Assembly (NCBI RefSeq): GCF_000715075.1
Contig: NC_134103.1
Location: forward strand, 57,938,230-58,002,229
DNA length: 64,000 nt
Source: Nicotiana tabacum
Taxonomy: Eukaryota > Streptophyta > Magnoliopsida > Solanales > Solanaceae
Direction: 5' to 3'
Shown here: positions 11,066 through 23,697 of the stretch, piece by piece
How positions within the stretch are numbered: position 1 is the stretch's first letter
Layout: each line of letters begins with the position of its first letter
Made by a program: the position numbers and the translations under genes
Notes under the pieces: model-generated
The model's input: only the letters and a program-made list of their open reading frames with translations
Database searches by the model: none
What the model was told of the DNA's origin: nothing

Positions 11066-13904
11066 TGTCATGACCCAAAATCCACTAGTCGTGATGGCAC
11101 CTAACTCGACCCGCTAGGTAAGCCAATTAACAGTTAACACAATTCTAATAAAAATAAAGGTGATCAACAAATGATATAACTGGATTCCATACAATATCCC
11201 AAGGACTGGTAGTATAAGATATGAGCTACTAAGACTAGATTATTGTAAAAATGGATATGAAATAAATTGAACTTCTGTTTGAAATGTACTTAAACAGAAT
11301 TTAACTCTAGAACTGCCCAGGGACCACGAACATCTTTAGAGTCAACTTCCATCATCATCCGCAGCTCCACTCCAAAATCTGCACGCAAGGTGCAGAAGTG
11401 TAGTATGAGTACAACCGACCCCATGTACTCAGTAAGTATCTTGACTAACCTCGGTGAAGTAGTGACGAGGCTTTTTTAGTTAAAAGATACTCACTGATAT
11501 AACATGTATAGAAGACTAGCAATAGAACAATACTAGAACATAATAGAATAGAGTACAAGGAAACAAATATGCGAAGCAATAAATGATTTCTAGAAGAACC
11601 ACGATTAATATTCCTCAATATCACGACTGATCCTTTCCTTAGAGCGATAACAAGCAAATCATGGTAATAAATCCATAGCTTTCATAGTGAGAAATATACT
11701 CAAGATATAAAATCAAATGGCACGGAAACACCCTTCGTGGCATTTATCTCATCCTAACTAAATATACATATAATAGTACCAACTAGGTGAAAGAAATGTC
11801 GATAATAGTAATGACAAGGTAGGAAATACACAAGTAGCAATGATGAACAAGGCAGTACATATGGACAACAGTAATAGACTAGGTAGGAGGCATATGAATG
11901 ATGACATCAATTAGGAAAGAAGAACATAATTTCACCTAACTAGCATGGTAGAAGGCATAGATGTAGATATAACAAATAAGGGGGGAAAGCATGATCTTTA
12001 TAAGCTAACAAGTAGAGGCATGAATGGCTAACATGGTAGAAGGCTTATACTAAAATGCAACTAAGTAGATACGACATGGATGTAGATATAACAACAGGAA
12101 AGAAGGTATGATCTTTGCAAGTTAAACATATAGAAGGCACGAACAACACAACAACAATCGAGATAGAGGACAAAGACATTACAACAATGACAAGTCACGT
12201 AGATAACATAGGTGCAACAATAACAATTCAAGGTAATGACATGAATGTATACACAGGGAAATGATATCATAACGTAATGCATGCATGCATATATGCTCGT
12301 CACCTCATATATGTATCACCCCCGCATGTAGAAAATAATATCAATTAGCAGAAAAAATTCCTTCAACAAAGTTAGGCAAGACACTTCAAACGAGCCAAAT
12401 CGATACCCTAGAAGCACCATCCCGCTCAAATCATCCTCCGAACGGCTCGAAACTAGCCAAAAGAAACTCAAAGGCATCAAATAATATCTAAGGAAACAAT
12501 TCCAAATGATAAAGGTCGAATCTTTGATCAAAATCCCAAAGTCAACTAAAAAGTCAAACTCGAGCCCGCACCTTGGAATCCAACAAAACTTACAAAATCT
12601 GACAACCCATTCAATTACGAATCCAACCCTACTGGTTTCACTCAAATCCGACTCCAAATCAATGTTCAAAACTCAAAAAGTCACTTTAAGAAATTTTAGG
12701 CAAAACCCCCCAAATTTCTCTATAAAATTCATAATCCAAATACCAAAAACGAAGATAGAATCACAGAATATAATCAAAATCGAGTAGAATACACTTACCG
12801 CATGAAAATCTCCTCCACAATCGTCCAAATCTGAGCTCCACAACTCAGAATGTGATAAAATAACTCAAAGGTCCGAAAAAGAGTACTTATGTGCTTTGTC
12901 CAGTGGTCCTCTACGCGATCGCGATGCATAAAATGAGCTCAGCCAAAAATATACGCTTTGCATTCGCATCACTACCCTCGCGAACGCGATGAACACAGGC
13001 CCAACACTACGCGAACGCATCCACAATCATGCAAACGCGAAGAAGGAAGTCCCCAGCTCCCAACTGCTCTGCGATCGTGAAACTCCACATGCGAACGCAA
13101 TGTACCAACCCCTAAACCTTCCGCGAACGCGATAAAGAATCAACCAACAACTCCTGATACTCTATGCGATCGCATGTATTTCTCCGTGATCGCGAAGAAT
13201 GCCTGAAACACCAGAACCAGCAGAGAATCAGCTATGCCAAACATGAGGAAAAGGGTCCGAAACTCACCCGAGCCCCTCGGGATCTCGTCTTAACATACAA
13301 ACATGTCCCAAAACATAACACGAACCTACTCGAGACCTTAAATCATGCATAACAACATCAAAACCACGAATCGCACCTCGAATCAAACTTGATAAACTTT
13401 TGAACTTTCAACTTCCAAATCATGTGCCGAACCATATCAAATCAACTCGGAATAACCTCAAATTTTTCACACAAGTTTTAAATGACATAATGAAGCTACT
13501 CCAACTCCCGGAATAAAAATCCGAACCCAATAATATCAAAGTCAACTTTCGGTCAAACTTATGAACATTCCAAAACTCTAAATTGCCAACTTTTGCTAAT
13601 TAACGCCAAAATCTTCAAGAAACATCCAAATGCAAATCCAGGCAAATGCTAAAAAGTCACCATCCAGACCTAAAGGAACCATCAAAACTCCAATCTGAGG
13701 TCAAATGCTAAAAAGTCAAACTTGGTCAACTTTTCCAACCTAAAGCTTCAATCATGAAGTTCATTCTTCCAAATCGATTCCGAATAGCCTGAAAAGCAAA
13801 AATCAATGATTCACACAACTCATAATACATGATGTGGAGATACTCGTGCCCTCAAACTACCGAGCGAAGCGCAAATTCTCAAAATGACCGGTCGGGTCGT
13901 TACA
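11066..13904 (-). repeat. 5' LTR of element A
   Basis: Edges TGTCATGACCC and GGTCGGGTCGTTACA. The CpG block is at about 12910-13200. A hairpin TGAGTACA...TGTACTCA is at 11406-11431. It is 2,839 bases, against 3,099 for the 3' LTR. The difference is mostly the central array, partly offset by the 34-base loss in the other copy. Confidence 0.9.
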
Positions 13905-14620
13905 ATTAATTAAGCGATAGTCAACATGTTGGCATATATTCTCCAAGTAATGCACATAGGTGAGAGTATCATTCGGGATTGTAGAGATCCCTTTGAACTT
14001 TGGACAAGGTTTATCTAAACGGATTTAATATGCCACTGGTGTTTAATCCGTCCTAAGTTTAACATGATGCATGCAAAGTTTAGTTCAGAGTAGGCTTCTA
14101 AGGGTCTAACCCGTACTCTCAAGTGAACAACTTGAGAGAAAAATGCACGGGATCGTCGACTGCACCGCTGATCAACTAGTCTACTGCTAATAAGCCTTTT
14201 CAATTTTAAAAGGGTATTTTCGGAAAGCACAGACACTCATCAAGCGTCACTCTATTGATAATAGGCACAAGTGGAATATGATGTTGAAAGCATACTTATG
14301 AAAAACGGGTAACATATAACCACGTGATGTATATGATGAAGAAACATATAAAGATAGTATTTGATAATGCAGTAAATAAATAAGTCAGGGAAGTGAAGAA
14401 AGGAAAAAGGAAAATAGTTAGCATGGCTTAAATAAGCATAAAAATCAAAAAATACGATTAAATAGTAAACAGATAAAGGAGAAAGGAAAGGGAATTTCAC
14501 GATGCAACCATTTCGAGCAAACAAAGGGACGGGAAAAGGGAGGCACGTAGAAGAAGTCAAGTAAAGCAAATCGATAATTCCACACAAGAAAAAAATTGTC
14601 ATGGTAAGAGCCTAAGTATA
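13905..14620 (-). other. 5' leader region of the Ogre-type remnant
   Basis: This 0.7-kb stretch lies between the A insertion and the Ogre PBS. No domain is recognised in the frames here. It should be untranslated leader plus possibly the first part of ORF1, continuing into 4548-4800 across element A. Confidence 0.5.
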
Positions 14621-14638
14621 TCCCAAGCAGAGTCGTCA
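14621..14638 (-). promoter_or_regulatory. Primer-binding site of the Ogre-type element
   Basis: The minus strand reads TGACGACTCTGCTTGGGA directly after the LTR end. It closely resembles the Ogre PBS (TGGCGACTC-GCTGGGGA), complementary to a tRNA-Arg. That is clearly different from the tRNA-iMet sites of all other elements here. Confidence 0.75.
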
Positions 14639-16864
14639 TGCTGTCGTGCCCCATTTTCGCGCGAAAGTGGGTTTTGACGCGTGAGAACTCTTTTAAGTGG
14701 GTATTAAAAGAGGAGAGTCGCCACCTAATAATTTTTGAGGTGCGTTAGGGCACCTATTTGCAAATAACTATGTTTAAATTAGTATACGTCACAAAAGATT
14801 GGGTAAGGGTCAAATTACTTAGAAAAGAAGGTGTTAGGCACTCTTCGGGTCCACAACTGTGATTTCCTACCGAATTTTAGACTGTGTGGGAATATTAAAT
14901 TATTAATTAATTATCCTAAATGAGCATGCAAATTAATCTATTATTAAGCTAAGGGAATAAACGGTCACAACAGGTGATTAATTATTCTAGGTGGATGCAG
15001 GGTGATCGAATATAATCCAAATACTAATAATTAACTAATTTGAAGAAGTAGTACGGAAATAATGTAAAAAGAACAGTTTGAAAGAACATACTTCATTCAT
15101 TAATATTAATCGATACAACCTTTTGGTTACAAAAATGTTCAACCTTAGAATTAGTTAAACAAATCAAAATCTCCTAATAATACAAATCATTAAGACTAGA
15201 TACATAGGAACAATTAGACACAATGGGGGGTCCTAAATGTTTTAGCCTAAAGGATCACCCCGTGCAATATAAATAATAATTCGCAACCTTAAGGTAATGG
15301 TTGCTCATATTATCCAGCAAGCACCGACTATCATCTCAAGCTACCCGATTTCTATCTTTAAGTTATTTACCTAAAGTGCACTAATTCAATTCCAGGAGGT
15401 ATTAGACAACTATAAGGATGGTTTTAGACTCATCCTAGGTTGCTCAAAATTGAAAACTAGGTGCCAAATAACTTAAACAAATAGGACTTCAAAAAAATAC
15501 AGTTAGCATAAAGGGGCTCATGTTTACCTCCACTAATAGACTCACATAAGTGTCAAACTAATTAGACGGGTTGTAAAGAAGTGGCAGAATCAAACGCTAA
15601 TTGTCCTATGAACATGCTTTCTAGTTGTAAGATTTAGACTGGATAGTTTAAGAATTAATCCGTATTATCGAATTACTTGATTTGGACCTAAAACATGATC
15701 TCTAGATGGAAAGTGCAGACAAACAATTATGATAGTGACAGGGCACGAACTAATTAAGGCTATAGACATGATTTCTACGCGGATATCATAGCAAAGGCAA
15801 ACTTCATTGTTAAATCCCATAGGCAGGATCTCTAAGTGATTCAAGTCTTCGATTGTTTTAATTGGTACAATGGTTAAGTAGTAAGAGTTATTGTTTACAA
15901 TCCTATAGACATGGCTTCTAGGTATAAAGAGTTAGGAGCATAGTTCTCAAAACCCGGTAGTACAAACACTCGAATTATTTAATATAAAGTCCTATAGGCA
16001 TGATGCTAAGTGTGAAATTCTAATACATGATTTCTAAGTGTAGTGACAGATAGTCAAATGAATTAACACAGAATAAGTCCTATAGGCATGCTTTCTAAAC
16101 TGTGCGAGTCACATAGGCGATGTTTGGTTACTATTATTTAGGATCCTAAGCTCGTTATTTCTAAGCGATACATGCAAAATTGAGGGTCTTATGAGCATGA
16201 TATCTATTAACAAGTAGGCATGCTTCTACACAATTATGCGAGAACTAAACTACCCCAAGCCCCAATTTAATTATTTTTCCCCATTATTAATTTTACAAAT
16301 TATTACAAACCAAGAATAAATAATTACAAGCCTAATACAAATACACAAATAACCTAGTAACATATCTGGGCCTTCAACAGTCTCGAACTTCATGCAAACC
16401 AACAGGCACAAGCTCCATGTGCATAAGGTCAAGCGGACAAAGCACATTCGAACTCAGTACCGAAATAAGGTCCAACAGGCCATGCCCAAATTCTCAAACA
16501 GACTAATTCTCTTAACTAACACCCCTACAAGATCGAAATTGCATGCGGGAGACTGTGCAAACAAGTTATCCACACAACTTAGAATTCCGGCAAGAAACAC
16601 ACATACATATTCAAAAATTCAATCTTTGAGGTTTACAAACTAACCAAGAAGCAAGATTCCCTAAGTATCATTTTAGGAGATTTGATAGAACATAGAAAAG
16701 ATAAGAACAACTTGATAATCAGTCAACTTACCAATCACATTAAACACCTATAGGCATATACCCTGAGTACAATACTTGAGGGGTACATAGAATCATATAT
16801 GTTCAGGAGAAATATACATCTATTGGAATCCATAAAACACCTCGAAGACATATTCTCTATAATA

Positions 16865-18857
16865 TATCTAAAACCCACGGTACGAACTTTTTGGGTCGAA
16901 CAGTGCATTGGGGAGTTGAAGGAAAAAGTTTGCAGAACATGGCAGTTCTGCGGTCCACTATGAAGCAGAGAGATTTTCAAAATTTGAGGACCATTATGCG
17001 ACCCATTATGTGGCCGCAAAACCATTATACGGGCCGCAAATCCCATCGCAGATCCCGCACGAGAAATTTTGGAAGGAGGTTATACGGTCTATTATGCAAT
17101 CGCAGAATTGGTCTGCGGACCGCAGACCTGTCATAGAGTAAAGCAGAAATGCCCAGTTCTGGAAGGCCATTATGCGGTCCATTTTGCGGACCGCAGAAGT
17201 GTTATGCGGTCGCATATGTGACTGCAGATCTGCGTCGGGGCTCCATTTTTCCAATCTTATAACCCGACCCCCATTTTATTTATCTAGCCTAAGGGTTCAT
17301 TTTTGGGAGACTACCTGATATTTTAGAGAGAGGGGAGGGCTATTCTAGAGAGATGAAAGGAAGGATTAAGGATTTCACTACTCTACTCTGATCAAACCTT
17401 GGGAATTTCATCTAAAGGAACTTGCTAGGGCTTCAAAATATAAGAACCTTTGCCATGCAAATTTCATCATAGTTGTAAGAACACTTGCCATGCAAATTCC
17501 TCTAATCGTGCTCATAATTCTCTCCTCCTCTTTAGATTGGCATCATTAGAAGTGCTAGGACATTATTGTGGCACTACGAAAAGCTCTTTCGATGTATGAA
17601 GGCTAAACTCTTTTTCTGATATTGAAATTCTCGTGTTCTTACAAAACTCCATCGTGTGAAGTTCGAACATGGAACGCTATTGATGTGGGGTATTCAAACT
17701 AGTAAAATTGATTCCCAATTAGCATAACATGTTAGAACCCTCGTGGGTTAATGATTCTCTATTTTTGACTTAATTATGTTATACCCTTTTTTAGGAAGAA
17801 GATATTGTATGAAATCAATGTGATTAAACACCTATTTCTCATATGATGAAATCTTATGAACTTACACTTGCTAAGGCCAAAGGTGCCAAATGGTTGATTG
17901 GAAGGGAACTCTTTTGTATAAACTATTATCATTTTAGGAATCCGAAGTGTGGCATTGTGAATACATCTCCGCCCGCACACATTGGGGTGAGGCCGCGGGG
18001 CCGCTTTGTATAGAGTTATGGTATTGTGAATACATCTCCACTCGCATACATTGGGGAGAGGCGGCGGGTCCGCTTTGTGTAGAGTTGTGGTATTGTGATT
18101 ACACCTCCACCCGCATACATTGGGGTGAGGTGGCAGGGCCGCTTTGTGTAAAGGTAGTTGCAGAGGATCCCCGACTTAAACATTTATAAATGTTATTGAA
18201 GGCTCTTAATAAATTTTCTATGGCTTTAACGGCTATCTAAGCCTTTTATTGTTACCATGATTCATCATATTCATGTTGTATTTCCAAGTCCTTGCATAGG
18301 TGTTTGGTTTTCATACTAGTACTATTCGTCATGTTCTATCGTCCCTTTTTCTGAGGGCACTACATCTTTAATGGATGTAGGTGGCTCCACAGCGGAATGC
18401 ATTGACCACTGATAGCGGTACACTCTCTTCCTAGTTGACTTAGTGAGCCCCACTTCATTTTGGAATCGTGTATCTTTTGTTCTGTGTGTATTATGTTTTG
18501 AGGTACAGCCGAAGCCTTGTTGCCGGCACTATCATTGAACTCTTTTGTATCTATTAGAGGCTCCGTAGATATGGTGTGGGTTGTGCATTGGTATTGGGAA
18601 AGTCAAGCTAGTAATGTCGTATGTGTATTACATGTTCCACTTCAAACTATGAAAGTGTATGTATCTTAAGACTTTATAAATGAAGTAACTAATGGTGATG
18701 GAATTAGTGTTGTTCATGAACTCTCTTGGTGCTAATTAATGAAGTTTATCTTCTCTTTATTTATAGGTGAGTTGGGTAGAAGGCAATCTGGCAGGCTTGC
18801 TCGGCCGGGTTATCTCGGTTGAGCGTCGGCCATGCTCCTTGAGGTTGGGGCATGACA
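16865..18857 (+). repeat. S1: partial solo LTR related to chromovirus C
   Basis: It runs opposite to the LTRs of C but is alignable with them: ACTTTTTGGGTCGAACAGTGCATTGG, a block of TGCGGTCCGCAG-type words (16930-17250), a 69-base array, then TTGAGCGTCGGCC and the end GGGGCATGACA. Internal sequence and a second LTR are absent. The first 80 bases or so, starting TGTAACACCCC, are missing or unrecognisable, so the left edge is approximate. The right flank is ATAAT. The same word ends at 16863, so a TSD with a truncated LTR start is possible. Confidence 0.75.
17951..18157 (+). repeat. Three 69-base tandem repeats in S1
   Basis: Copies start at 17951, 18020 and 18089 with GG(C/T)ATTGTGA(A/T)TACA. 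Each contains CATTGGGGTGAGG and GGGCCGCTTTG. They correspond to the shorter-period arrays at 53835-54310 and 61575-62055 in C. As 69 is a multiple of three, one frame reads as a 23-residue repeat, but this is a by-product. Confidence 0.85.
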
Positions 18858-20261
18858 ATAATGATCAAGACTTAGTCCTAAGAACATAACCAAACATGAA
18901 TTCTTACATGAAATGTTTATCATTAAAGTTTAAGGTAAAACATCATGTATACATGGTTCAGACTTAATCCTAAGAACACAACCAAATAGAAGTTCCTATG
19001 GGGATGGTTTAGAATGAAATTCTAAGGCAAATCAATCCTAGTTACATGGTTTATAAGTATAGCAATTAGCAAATCAAACAGCATGTGTTCACCTAATTCC
19101 TAAAAGAATAAAGGGGTTATACCGGTCCATTACATACACATAGATGAGTATAGTACATGTGACAGAGATCACATTAGAGGTGAGTAAACCTAAATGAACT
19201 CACAGTATCAGACAAGGATTCCCAGAATACCACACTATCAATAAAGTCACAGCAAAATTAGAATAGCATGTAACATGATACACTACTGCAATTCGTAAAT
19301 TTCATAGAACCAAGACCCTAAGTCATCTTTTTTAAAGGCTCCCACATAGCATTGGCATGTAGAGTGCATATAGGCATGAATAAGTAAAGGAGGCTAGTCT
19401 GCAACATGCTTGCACTAAAAAAATAAAGAATTAAGCTGCAAAATTAATAATACTAACCAATCACAAAAGAGAAACGAGCAAAAGAATAAGAAAATCAAAG
19501 TTTCAACAGTAGTTCAGTATCAATTACGAGTGAAGGAGAGTAGTGAGAAACTCAGGGTCTCCGGCAGTTCAGATTTCACAGAAGCCTCAAGGGCTTCGAG
19601 CAGTACTTTTGTCGGAGGAAGTTGTTGAATAATACAAAGATGGCCTTCACTTTTAGCCAGCCAAGAATAGTATTTGAACAACAGTAGTTCTTTAGAGAAC
19701 CAAAATAAAATAGACTAGTGTGAGTGAGAGAGATAGTTACTAAAGTCTGTGTAAAGGGGAATTGGGAAAGAGGTTTATCAAGTGTTCAATTCACATAATC
19801 ATAAAAGGAATAGTATCACTCAAACCAAAAAATCAAAGAAAACTCATGCAAACTGATTCCAAATCAGATTAGGGTAAATCACACACAAACCCTAATCGAG
19901 AAAAAATCAACGGAGATATGCTAGGATGAGGAGATATTCTCTTTTCCTTCATATTGGATTGATTCAAGATAATCATACTTTCCATAGACAAAACAGTACC
20001 AAATATTACCATAATTGAACGAGTAACAGTGATAAAGAACAAATAAGGGAAGTGTATCGATAATTGATCGACTAATTAGTCGTAATTTAGGAAAGGGTTG
20101 CCGAATTTTGGTGGAGGCGACTAGGATTAGGGTTCTGTGGATGAGAGGATTCAAAGGTGACTGAATAAGAGGAAATGGGGTATTAGGGTAGGGTAAAAGA
20201 ATATAAGGAAAAGGGGGGGGGAGGGATATTGGTCGTTTGATTGAAGGCGATGGATGACTAT

Positions 20262-23200
20262 TGTAACGACCCAGTCGGTCGTTTTGAGCATCTGTAGTCC
20301 GTTCAGCTATTTAAAGTCTTGAGTAGCTTCATATGATGTAATATGACTTGTGTGAATCATCGATTTTTGTTTTCAGGTGATTCGGGATTGATTTGGAAGA
20401 ATGATTCTCAACTAGCAAGCTTAAAGTTGGAAGAGTTGACCAAGTTTGACTTTTGTGTATTTGACCCCGGATTTGAGTTTTGAATGTTCCGTTAGGTCTA
20501 GATGGTGATTTTGGACTTGGGCGTATGTCCGGATTTGCATTTGGATATTTCTAAAAGGTTTCAGCACTATTTGGCGAAAGTTGATAATTTGAAGGTTTGG
20601 ATTGTTCATAAGTTTGTGGTTCCAGGGACTTGAATAGCTTCGATATGTCATTTTGGACTTGTGTGCAAAATTTGAGGTCATTCCGAGTTGGTTTGATATG
20701 GTTCGACACGGGTTTTGGAAGTTTAAAGTTCAAAAGTTCATTAAGTTTGATTTGAGGTGTGATTCATGGTTTTGATGTTTTTATGTGTGATTTGAGGCCT
20801 CGAATAGGTTCGTGTTATGTTATGGGACTTGTTGGTATGTTTGAACGTGGTCCCGAGGGCCTCGGGCGTGTTTTGGATTGATTTTGGACCAATTTTCTTC
20901 ATGTTTTCATTGTTGTTTTCTTCTGGTTTCTGATGCCTCAATTGTTCTTCATGACCGCAAAGATGAATATGCGAACGCATATGGTAAAGTCTGGAACTGG
21001 AAATTTTCTGCTTCACGTTCGCGAGGTACTAACCGCGTTTGCTAGTTATGGGAATTTGAGCACCGCATTCACAAATGGAGAATCGCGGTCGCGTAGTGTT
21101 GAGACGGGGCAGCCGGGAGATGGTGATTTCTCTTTGCATTCGTATTGGGTTATCCGTTTTCGCAGAGAGTTGGCATATATGGACATCGAGTTCGCATGAG
21201 AAGGCTCCCGAACGCACAGAGTGTTTCGGGGTAGTGTGATTTGGTCTTCGCATTCGCATTGGGTTGTCCGCGTTCGCATGAGAAGGCTCGCGAACGCATA
21301 GAGTGTTTCAGAGTAGTGTGATTTTTCTTCTTCACAATCGTGATGGCATTTCCGCAATCGCGATTCATATATATGTCCAATGATTATAAATACTCTATTT
21401 TCGAAGGTTTCGGGCATTTTAGCATATTTTGAGCTATGAAGCTCGGATTGAGGCAATATTTAGGCAATTTTCACCACATGTATTGGGGTACGTATTTTAT
21501 ACTCGGTTTTGATTATATTCCATGATTCCATATTCGTTTTTAGCATTTAGTTGATGATTTCAAAAGTGAAACTAGGGATTTTTGTCAAAACTTTCCTAAT
21601 GTGAATTTTTGAATTTTGAACATCAATTCGGAGTCGGATTTGAGTCAAATTAGTATGGTTGAACTCGTAAATCGAATGGGTTGTCAGATTTTATGAGTTT
21701 TGTCAGGTTCCGAGGTGCGGGCCCGGGTTTGACTTATTGGTTGAGTTTGAGTAAATGTGTAAACATTCGACCTTTATCATTTGGGATTGTTTCCTTAGGT
21801 ATTATTTGATGTATTTGAGTTGCTTTTAGTTAGTTTCAAGCCATTCAGAGGTTTTTACGCGTGGGATGGTATTTCTAGAGTATTGTTTGGCTTGCTCGGT
21901 ATTGGATTTGGCTTGTTCGAGGTAAGTAACACTTCTAAACTTGGAATTGAGGGTATTCACCATAACTTGGTGTTATGATAGGGTGACACACATGTTAGGT
22001 GACGAGCGCATGGCGTGCATAGTGGTAAACATGAACTGGGTTAATTTCTATACTATGTTGCTATCCAGTCTTGCTTTATCTGTGAAATTCCTATTTGTTA
22101 GAGTAATTGAGCTGTGATTCATGCTAGAAATTAGGTCTAGGCTATGTGCTTATTCTGTTGAGACCTAATGTGGTTATCTTTGCTATTTTGAGTTATCTAC
22201 TTTACTACAATTATATAATTAGTCATAGTTCATCATTTGCATATCATATCTCAGTCTCTATTTATCATTCACTATTACATAACATGTCATCATTGTTGGG
22301 GCTGAGTGGTACGAGATTTGTGAGCCCTTGAGAATTGAGAGATAGATTACTGAGGTGGGCCTGAGAGCCGTGTTATGAGTGTTATTATGGATCGGGTTGC
22401 ATGCCGCAGCAGGCCATACTTGCTCTATATCTATTATTATTATTATGGATCGGGATGCACGCCGCAGCATGCTTTATTGGCTTTATTATAATGGATCGGG
22501 TTGCATGCCGCAGCAGGCCTTATTGGCTTTATTATTATTATGGATCGGGTTGCACGCCACAACAGGCCTTATAGGCTTTATATTAGCGCTTGGGTAGGAC
22601 CTGCCCCTCCGGAGTCTGACATACTAGCAGTGAGTGCATGTACAATTATATATATACACGTGCTTTGGTAAGGGACTTATGAGCCAGGTACCCGTAGAGT
22701 GCTGAGTGATTTTGTGTGTGTGATGAAGTGGGCAAATGAGACAGACAGCTTAAGTGTGTTAAGGGTGAGAGTACCTAGGGATATCACCGTAAAATCATTC
22801 ATTTGACATGCATACTTGGCATGTAGTCATAGAGAAGCATATTTCCTCATGCTACACAATATTATGACATTCATGATATTACATGTACACTGACATGTAG
22901 GCATTGAGATGTATATTCCTCATGCTAGACGGTATATAATAAGTGATGACTTGACATGCATATTGACATATAGGCATCGAGGTGTACTTTCCTCATGCTA
23001 TCTGATAATGAAATATCTTATATGTTGTTGAAAGTTTGGGGAAAATCATAGTTTTTCTGACATACTCATATTTTGGTAATTCTAGTGAAAGATTTGGGTT
23101 TTTCTATTATGCCTGAAAAACATGTCTATTTTTCTGTAATTGTCAACGAGCTGAGCATGATATCTTTTGAGTTATTACTTGTACTGCTTTCATTATATTG

Positions 23201-23676
23201 TTACGAGTTGTTTTTTCCTATCGGTGTTGGTCTTTGACTATTTTTCGAGCTCGTCACAGCTTTCAACCTAAGGTTAGGTTTGTTACTTATTGAGTACATG
23301 AGGTCGATTGTACTCATACTACACTCTCCACCTTACGAGCAGATTTTGGAGCTGATGTTGGTGTGTATGGCAGGAGCTGGCATGTAGATGTACTTGCATT
23401 CTGGTTATAGCTGTCTCTTGTTCTTGGTAGCTTTAGATTTATAAATCTGTTTATGTATATTTCTATTAGATGATGTATTTATTTCATACTAGTTAGTAAC
23501 TCTATGTCTTAGAAGCTCATGATTTGTACTACCAGTCCTTGGGTTGTTGTATAAAAGTTTAGTTATTTCATCATTTATCTTCTTAGTTAATCTCATTTGA
23601 ATTGGATTATTGTTAATTGGCTTACTTAGCGTTCGGGTTAGGTTCCATCACGACTTGTGGATTTTGGGTCGTGATA
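20262..23676 (+). repeat. 5' LTR of element B
   Basis: Starts TGTAACGACCC, ends GGGTCGTGATA. In order: a CpG block (20943-21366), TATA-like box (21386), a 50-57-base array around 'GGATCGGGTTGCATGCCGCAGC' (22384-22570, four copies), three copies of a 'GACATGTAGGCAT...CCTCATGCTA' unit (22840-23010), and a hairpin at 23291-23316. Length is 3,415 bases. No gene is carried. Confidence 0.92.
20943..21394 (+). promoter_or_regulatory. CpG-rich motif block and presumed core promoter of the B 5' LTR
   Basis: About 420 bases dense in words such as GCGAACGCA, TTCGCGAGG, GCGGTCGCG and CGCAATCGCGA, in a neighbourhood otherwise poor in CpG. TATAAATAC at 21386-21394 follows within 25 bases and looks like a TATA box. 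The 3' LTR repeats the order (block 28200-28545, TATAAGTAC at 28562). Promoter function is inferred from position only. Confidence 0.45.
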
Positions 23677-23679
23677 AGT

Positions 23680-23697
23680 TGGTATCAGAGCTCTAGG
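23680..23697 (+). promoter_or_regulatory. Primer-binding site of element B (tRNA-iMet)
   Basis: TGGTATCAGAGCTCTAGG starts three bases after the LTR end and matches the initiator tRNA-Met PBS fully over its first twelve bases. It fixes the plus orientation. Confidence 0.9.

Larger units (their letters stand above)
4801..13904 (-). mobile_element. Element A: complete non-autonomous LTR retrotransposon (9.1 kb)
   Basis: Two alignable LTRs (4801-7899 and 11066-13904) flank 3.2 kb of internal DNA with a polypurine tract next to the left LTR and a degenerate PBS next to the right one, so the element points left. The flanking duplication ATTAA is exact at 4796-4800 and 13905-13909. The internal part has no frame above about 95 codons and none that I recognise. 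It aligns with the internal parts of B, E and F, so it appears to be a non-coding family rather than a decayed chromovirus. It sits inside Ogre sequence. Confidence 0.92.

Noticed and set aside
17947..18189. 80-codon plus-strand frame with a 23-residue repeat
   Set aside because: The DNA repeat is 69 bases, so any open frame repeats at protein level. It lies in the non-coding LTR S1 and the related arrays in C do not keep the frame.
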